64,000 nt of DNA, taken from contig CM037778.1 in NCBI GenBank assembly GCA_021229015.1, positions 10,698,956-10,762,955 of the forward strand. The letters run 5' to 3'. Positions within the stretch are counted from its first letter, which is position 1, and the number at the start of each line of letters is the position of its first letter. The notes beneath the pieces were generated by a model that worked only from the letters and a program-made list of their open reading frames with translations, ran no database searches and was not told the origin of the DNA. Positions 59,333 to 64,000 of this stretch are shown in pieces. Source of the DNA: Solen grandis. Taxonomy: Eukaryota > Mollusca > Bivalvia > Adapedonta > Solenidae. The position numbers and the translations under genes were made by a program.

Positions 59333-60439
59333 CTGAAAAGGGCGGGGCCAGAAGTCAGGTTTTACCAACTTTAAATTATTTGTGCTACCTAAAACTGATA
59401 TATTAAACACTGCAGATATTCGATGTATCTGATACGCTTCACATTATATCTGTGAAATTAAAACGTTCTGGTTTTCATTTTATACACTATAATATAGCTG
59501 GTATATATGGCTGCATCTTCTTAAACTTTCAAAAACTTTTGCAAGGTTGAGCGGATTTGAACAAAATCTCGTGTCATGATTCATCATCACTACTGCAATA
59601 CCCACGTGCTTCTTACAAACATGTGGTACGGAGGCGCATTGTTGGCAAAATTAAATGAACGTCCCTCGTACTATTGATATAAAATAAAGTACTTTTGAGA
59701 AATAAGAAGACATTGTGTTTTTTCGACTTGGTTTAAGACATCCATTGATGAAAGTAAAATATGGGATGGGTTCTATGACTATGGCGTGACAGAAAATACA
59801 ATGTCTCAGAACTCAGAAAAAAAAGGAAAGAAATTAAATTCCCTTTTATCTTATGAGATGAAACTTGCATATAACAACTCTTATATTAGGACGTGTAAGG
59901 TTCATGCCTGCCACACGTATCCAGTTTTGTTTGTAATCTTCATATTGGGAGAAGCAAATATTACAAGGATATAACAGATCACAACTCAAGACTTATCTCA
60001 TTTTCACAGTTGATGTACAGTATGAGATTTTTATCCTTTAGCGCGTGGTCATAGAAAATGATAGTTTCAAGAAACGGGAAACCGCTAGTGAAAATACATA
60101 TTTTCTTAGACAAGAAGTAGATTATTTCATATATATTTTGGTAAAAATATCTCATTAAGCAGATTATAGGAATCCATCATCCGTCTATGTAGGATAGGGA
60201 TATCTCATCCGAGGTCAGAAATTTCAGGCAGAGACGTGTCTTTCCGATTTAATGGACTACTATTATTTTTCAGATAAGTTTGACTGTTCGTATTATTTTT
60301 ACAGTAAATCTACCCGTATAAATGATTAAGTTCTTTCAAAATAATAAACTTGCCGTCCAGGAAATCCCCATTGAATACTCTAATTTTCGTGGAGTTAATT
60401 GTCGTGGATGATCACACCCCGGTAGGGTCATTCGGATTT
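59333..60439. other. no recognised feature
   Basis: AT-rich; the frame at 59786-59974 is unsupported. Confidence 0.4.
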
Positions 60440-60562
60440 TCATGTGAGGTCGGTGGTTCTACCCAGATGGCTCGGTGCATTCGGGGTCTTCCTCCACCTG
60501 TTATTAGCTGGACGTCACTATATGACTGAAATACTGTCGAAGCGACGTTTAACTAAAAGAAG

Positions 60563-60608
<46 letters not shown>
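60440..60608 (+). mobile_element. SINE family 2 with (AATC)n tail
   Basis: 'gaggtcggtggttctaccca' (B-box-like), 'cattcggggtcttcctccac', 'tatatgactgaaatactgtc' and 'gaagcgacgtttaactaaaa' lead into a (caat)n tail at 60562-60608. This copy defines the 3' end. Confidence 0.75.
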
Positions 60609-60733
60609 ATAATCACGCCCATTAAATATTCCCCAAACAAAAATTAACGTTTTTTTTTAATTAAATGTCTGTCTATCTTTAAGTTGTACCCGTTCTCTAT
60701 GTGCAAATAGGTCCTCCTCTGTCTGAAAACAGT

Positions 60734-60943
60734 TACTGTGAAATAATTAATTTTCGCGGGACTCTAATTTTAGTGGATTTCGTGTAGGTTTTATCCACGA
60801 CTATTAATCCCCACGAAAACTTGTCTCTTTTATAGACCTCACGTTTTCTAGAACATTGATCCACGAATGAATGTACCCATGAAATTCCATAGGTACATAA
60901 TAAACGAAAATTAATGTCAACGAAAATAAATGATTTTACAGTA
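60734..60943. mobile_element. palindromic MITE, second copy, opposite orientation
   Basis: The ends tactgtgaaataattaattt and the reversed 'tgattttacagta' correspond to those of 44730-44940; also 210 bp. Confidence 0.75.
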
Positions 60944-61116
60944 CTCCTTTGTTTGAGTGGGGTTTACAAAATCAGGTAGATAATAATGATAATAACATAA
61001 TCTTTATTTACATAAGGTATTCAATAAGTTTACTAACATTGTCAGTATAACTTCTTCAGAAATAAAATAATAATGTTCTATACAATGTTAATAAAAGAAA
61101 AACAACAAAACTAAAC

Positions 61117-61322
61117 AAACAGGAGTTGGCAGAGGACAGCACGCTCGACTATTCGAAATGCTGGTTGGTAAAGCGAATGAAATCTATTTCAATTCTTGCC
61201 ACTCACATATCCTGTATAAGTCAAAAAATGTCAAAAATGATATAACGTGATAGTCTGATACCCTGAATATATGTTCAATAAGTCTAAAATCAATCCCATA
61301 CCTAGTTACTAATATACTGTAT
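61117..61322 (+). mobile_element. short pearl-like element, single core
   Basis: 'aaacaggagttggcagagga', 'cagcacgctcgactattcga' and 'gatagtctgataccctgaat' match the start of 22831-24129. Confidence 0.6.
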
Positions 61323-62449
61323 ATAAGTCATCACCTTTGGTGTTTTATAAGGACAGACAAACACCTTTGATTTGTGGTCGTTCCAAATTCAATCTAACAA
61401 ATTTCAGCTATCATCAGCTGGATTTTTCTAAACGGGTAAAACATGACACAGTGGTTTGTTTTTCATGTGCCCTAAGACTACGCAAGTGGGAAAAAGGGAC
61501 CATCCATTAACGGAGCACAAATTGCATTCACCAAGTTGTTGATTTTTGAAAATTGTAGGACAGTTAAAAAGTAATATTTCACAAAATGACCAGGCTTGGA
61601 GCCCTTGGAAAACGTTTGATCCGCAACCATAGTTTAAACATACCGACGATGGCGGGATAGATCAGATGGGCAAAAAAAAATATCAAAAGTGACCGTCAGA
61701 TTTTTGAAATTCAAAATTGACGGTTAAAACTATGCTAAGTATAAATACATCAATTACCAAACATTTTCTCAGTGTATTCACCTTCGTAAGAGAACATATC
61801 ATCGCTTGTTTTAATACGACTGAGGGAATTATGGACCAACCGGATGAACAATGTGATTCACTGACAGTTAATGTTTATGAGATTGAATTTACAACCCCAC
61901 CAATAGATCATTGCATTTCACCACTTGCAAATGTGATGTTGATGAACTCATATTTTGACTTTCTGTATGCAAAATCATTGTGTGAAGGAAGTAAGGGGCT
62001 GACAGTAAGAAAGAACCGTCATGGTTATCAAACCAACCTCCCCAACAACGGCACGACTGTATTATGAACACTGATGATGAGAATGCCAAATTGATTTTTA
62101 CTTTGAAGACATGTTACAAGCAGTAAATGAAAAAGACATCATTCAACCTTGGGAGGAGGTTATGCACATATCAAACATTTCCCCAACCATGATCCAGTTA
62201 CATAAACGTGTCATTGAGAGCAAAGACTTCCTCTGTGAATTATGGTAATAAACATGGTCATAAAGTTTGAAGAAGATTGCTTAAGAAATGAAGATGCTAG
62301 CGTGCAAACAAACTGAAAATCGGCATTTTTTAATTTTAAAAGGGGCACAACTCCTGACGTAATAGGCCGACATCAGCCATAATCGAACTTGGTCGTGAAA
62401 TTATGGTAATAAACATTGTCATTTCTCTGTAAATGAAAAATGTAGACAA
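61323..62449. other. no confident gene
   Basis: A plus frame at 61717-62067 (116 codons) has no domain or splice support. Two copies of 'gaattatggtaataaacat.gtcat' at 62238 and 62398 belong to a dispersed repeat with 'aaaaggggcacaactcctg'. Confidence 0.4.
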
Positions 62450-62919
62450 TTTGACACCCTTGTAAGCCCAATTCTAAATTATGGCGCCGAAGTAACGGGT
62501 ATATATCTATAAAAAAACAACATAGAGACAGTTCATTGTAAATTTTTAAGAAAAGTTCTTAACGTTAAAAAATCAACAAATGTAGATTGCCTTTACGGAA
62601 AACTCGGACGGTTCCTAATATAAAACAAAGGCATATTATTATGTTTAAGTATTGGAATTCCACGGAAGATAACTTAATTACTTCTATATATAACTCTCTG
62701 AAGGCTGATGCTGATAGAAACATTTCTTACAATGGTAAAAACTGGGCCTATCATATAAAAGTATTTCTCTCAGAAAGTGGTCTAGGTAATTTATGGATTA
62801 ATCAAGACATTGAAAACATTGACCTGAATGTTATAAAAATTAGAATTATTGATATATATAAGATTCAAGATTCAAGATTTTATTATGGTAAGGCCTCCAG
62901 CCCATACACAAAAATATAA
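62450..62919 (+). pseudogene. non-LTR retrotransposon ORF2 fragment, near C-terminus
   Basis: Across at least two frame breaks it reads FDTLVSPILNYGAEV, VHCKFLRKVLNVKKSTNVDC LYGKLGR, then PNIKQRHIIMFKYWNSTEDN, NWAYHIKVFLSESGLGNLWI NQ. The order LVSPILNYGAEV..., IKxRxIxFKYW..., NWA..V...L...GL..LW.NQ is characteristic of the region after the reverse-transcriptase core in many animal LINEs. It stops before the rest of the C-terminus. Confidence 0.7.
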
Positions 62920-63055
62920 GTACACATCATTTGCACATGCAAAGCAACGTATGTATTGTGACAGGTAGTCATATTTATCAACATATTTAAACTATATAAC
63001 AAAGACACATCCTAAAGACAATACATAATATTATAAGTCATAGTGTAGTAAAACT

Positions 63056-63380
63056 TTACTTGCCTAAATATTCATTTCTTACATTAGTTGCATGGAAGAT
63101 AAACATTGCTAATTTCTTAATGACATCTTCATTTTTACATGCTATAAGATTGTAAAATTTTTCAACAGAGGGGTTTTCATAGTAAATAACCAAGTAATGA
63201 TTTTTTGGCATTTTGACTAAATATCTTAAAGTCAGGTAGGAGTGAATCACAAAAAGCACAGTTAGTTGTGTCCCATGTTTCCTGTATACTTATTATGTCA
63301 TAACAATTTAAGAAACAATTTATGTTAAATAAGTTCAGTTTATTTTTAAAACCTTCAATATTCCATGACAGCAACTTCAC
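63056..63380 (-). pseudogene. LINE ORF2, endonuclease start fused to extreme C-terminus (internal deletion)
   Basis: The minus strand from 63380 reads MKLLSWNIEGFKNKLNLFNI, then DIISIQETW, the start of an APE-type endonuclease (N and E of the catalytic set visible). After about 60 residues the frame closes. In another frame 63180-63056 reads NPSVEKFYNLIACKNEDVIK KLAMFIFHATNVRN, like the last residues of LINE ORF2. Nearly all of EN and all of RT are missing between. Confidence 0.7.
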
Positions 63381-63407
63381 TGAACATTTAGGGCTTTGGC
63401 CACATCC

Positions 63408-64000
63408 CTATTGAAGATTCAAGGTTATATTCGTGTCAGTTTCATTTGTAACAGTCGCATCCATATCTTCACTAGCCGGTTCATTTATACCATTTTGACG
63501 AACAGCTCTTCGATATACTCTAGCCTCTTGGTTTCTTGGGCTTTTATTTGTTGATTTTTGGTATGTTACAAGTTTTCCTCCTTTGAAATATCCATGTAAA
63601 CCCAACCTGTTGACCTCTTTCAATTTTTGTCGCTGAAGGTAGGATAGGTCATTGGCAATGCGAATACCTGCATTCCTCAAAGCATTCCGATATTTAAATA
63701 ATTTAAACTTATCATCTGCTTTTTTGAACACCATCACAATCATTCTGGGGGCATTTCCTCTTTTACCGACACGTTTAGCCTGGCTAATTGAACCCTCATT
63801 TAAACCATCATCAGAAACTGTCACTGAAAAGACTTTTTCATTGATAATTTTTTCTAGACTTTTTGACTCATTTTCAAACTCAGCAACTCCAAACACTCTC
63901 AGAGACGTCTTTAACCTTTCAGATTCGCTAATGAAAAGCTGCTGTTCAATATTATCAACAAGTTCCCTTGTTGATTCGTTATGGTATGAGAGGCTGCCGA
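63408..64000 (-). CDS. LINE ORF1-like protein, partial (continues beyond the right edge)
   Basis: The open minus frame extends from the window edge to the stop at 63408. It starts coiled-coil-like (LVDNIEQQLFISESERLKTS), then RVFGVAEFENESKSLEKIIN, SVTVSDDGL, AKRVGKRGNAPRMIVMVFKK and KFKLFKYRNALRNAGIRIAN DLSYLQRQKLKEV. This is the coiled coil plus RNA-recognition plus C-terminal fold order of LINE ORF1 nucleic-acid-binding proteins. It lies 27 bases before the ORF2 start at 63380. An earlier start is outside the window. Confidence 0.7.
   Translation of the reverse strand, partial: GSLSYHNESTRELVDNIEQQLFISESERLKTSLRVFGVAEFENESKSLEKIINEKVFSVTVSDDGLNEGSISQAKRVGKRGNAPRMIVMVFKKADDKFKLFKYRNALRNAGIRIANDLSYLQRQKLKEVNRLGLHGYFKGGKLVTYQKSTNKSPRNQEARVYRRAVRQNGINEPASEDMDATVTNETDTNITLNLQ

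Overview
This is eukaryotic DNA. It is AT-rich, with genes broken into short exons by canonical GT...AG introns and a dense load of dispersed repeats. The repeat mix (pearl-like elements with tandem cores and ACGG-type microsatellites, tRNA-derived SINEs with B boxes, palindromic MITEs, and 'agctcacc...ggtgagct' hairpin ends) points to a bivalve mollusc. That identification is from memory of such repeats, not from a search. A run of exactly 100 Ns at 24130-24229 is a scaffold gap of unknown size, so the two sides may not be true neighbours.

Left of the gap (1-24129): the 3' part of one minus-strand gene is visible as four exons between 18075 and 1289. They encode an Ig-like domain followed by a fibronectin-III domain, in the style of gp130/domeless class I cytokine receptors. 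The gene has a 14.6 kb repeat-filled intron and leaves the window on the left. That intron holds at least four large repeat arrays and a 33-bp minisatellite.

Right of the gap: a plus-strand gene starts at 30432. Its third exon (ending 32340) breaks off at the start of a Tudor/MBT-like domain resembling PHF20/PHF20L1; no further exon was found. Then come two minus-strand paralogues in the same orientation, 34349-39025 and 47278-56550. Both encode four-transmembrane proteins of the claudin/PMP22 type, with a W...GLW....C signature. In both, a very long charged, disordered segment is inserted into the first extracellular loop. They share a TM2-TM3 exon of 153/156 nt with identical phase-1 borders. 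Each needs one 1-nt frame correction in its first exon, next to a short homopolymer, so assembly indels or broken alleles must be told apart.

The right end (62450-64000) holds pieces of a non-LTR retrotransposon in two opposing orientations. The minus-strand copy (ORF1, start of an endonuclease, extreme ORF2 C-terminus) has lost most of ORF2. Most other open frames longer than 60 codons lie in repeats and are not genes. No operons, riboswitches, CRISPR arrays or bacterial signals occur.
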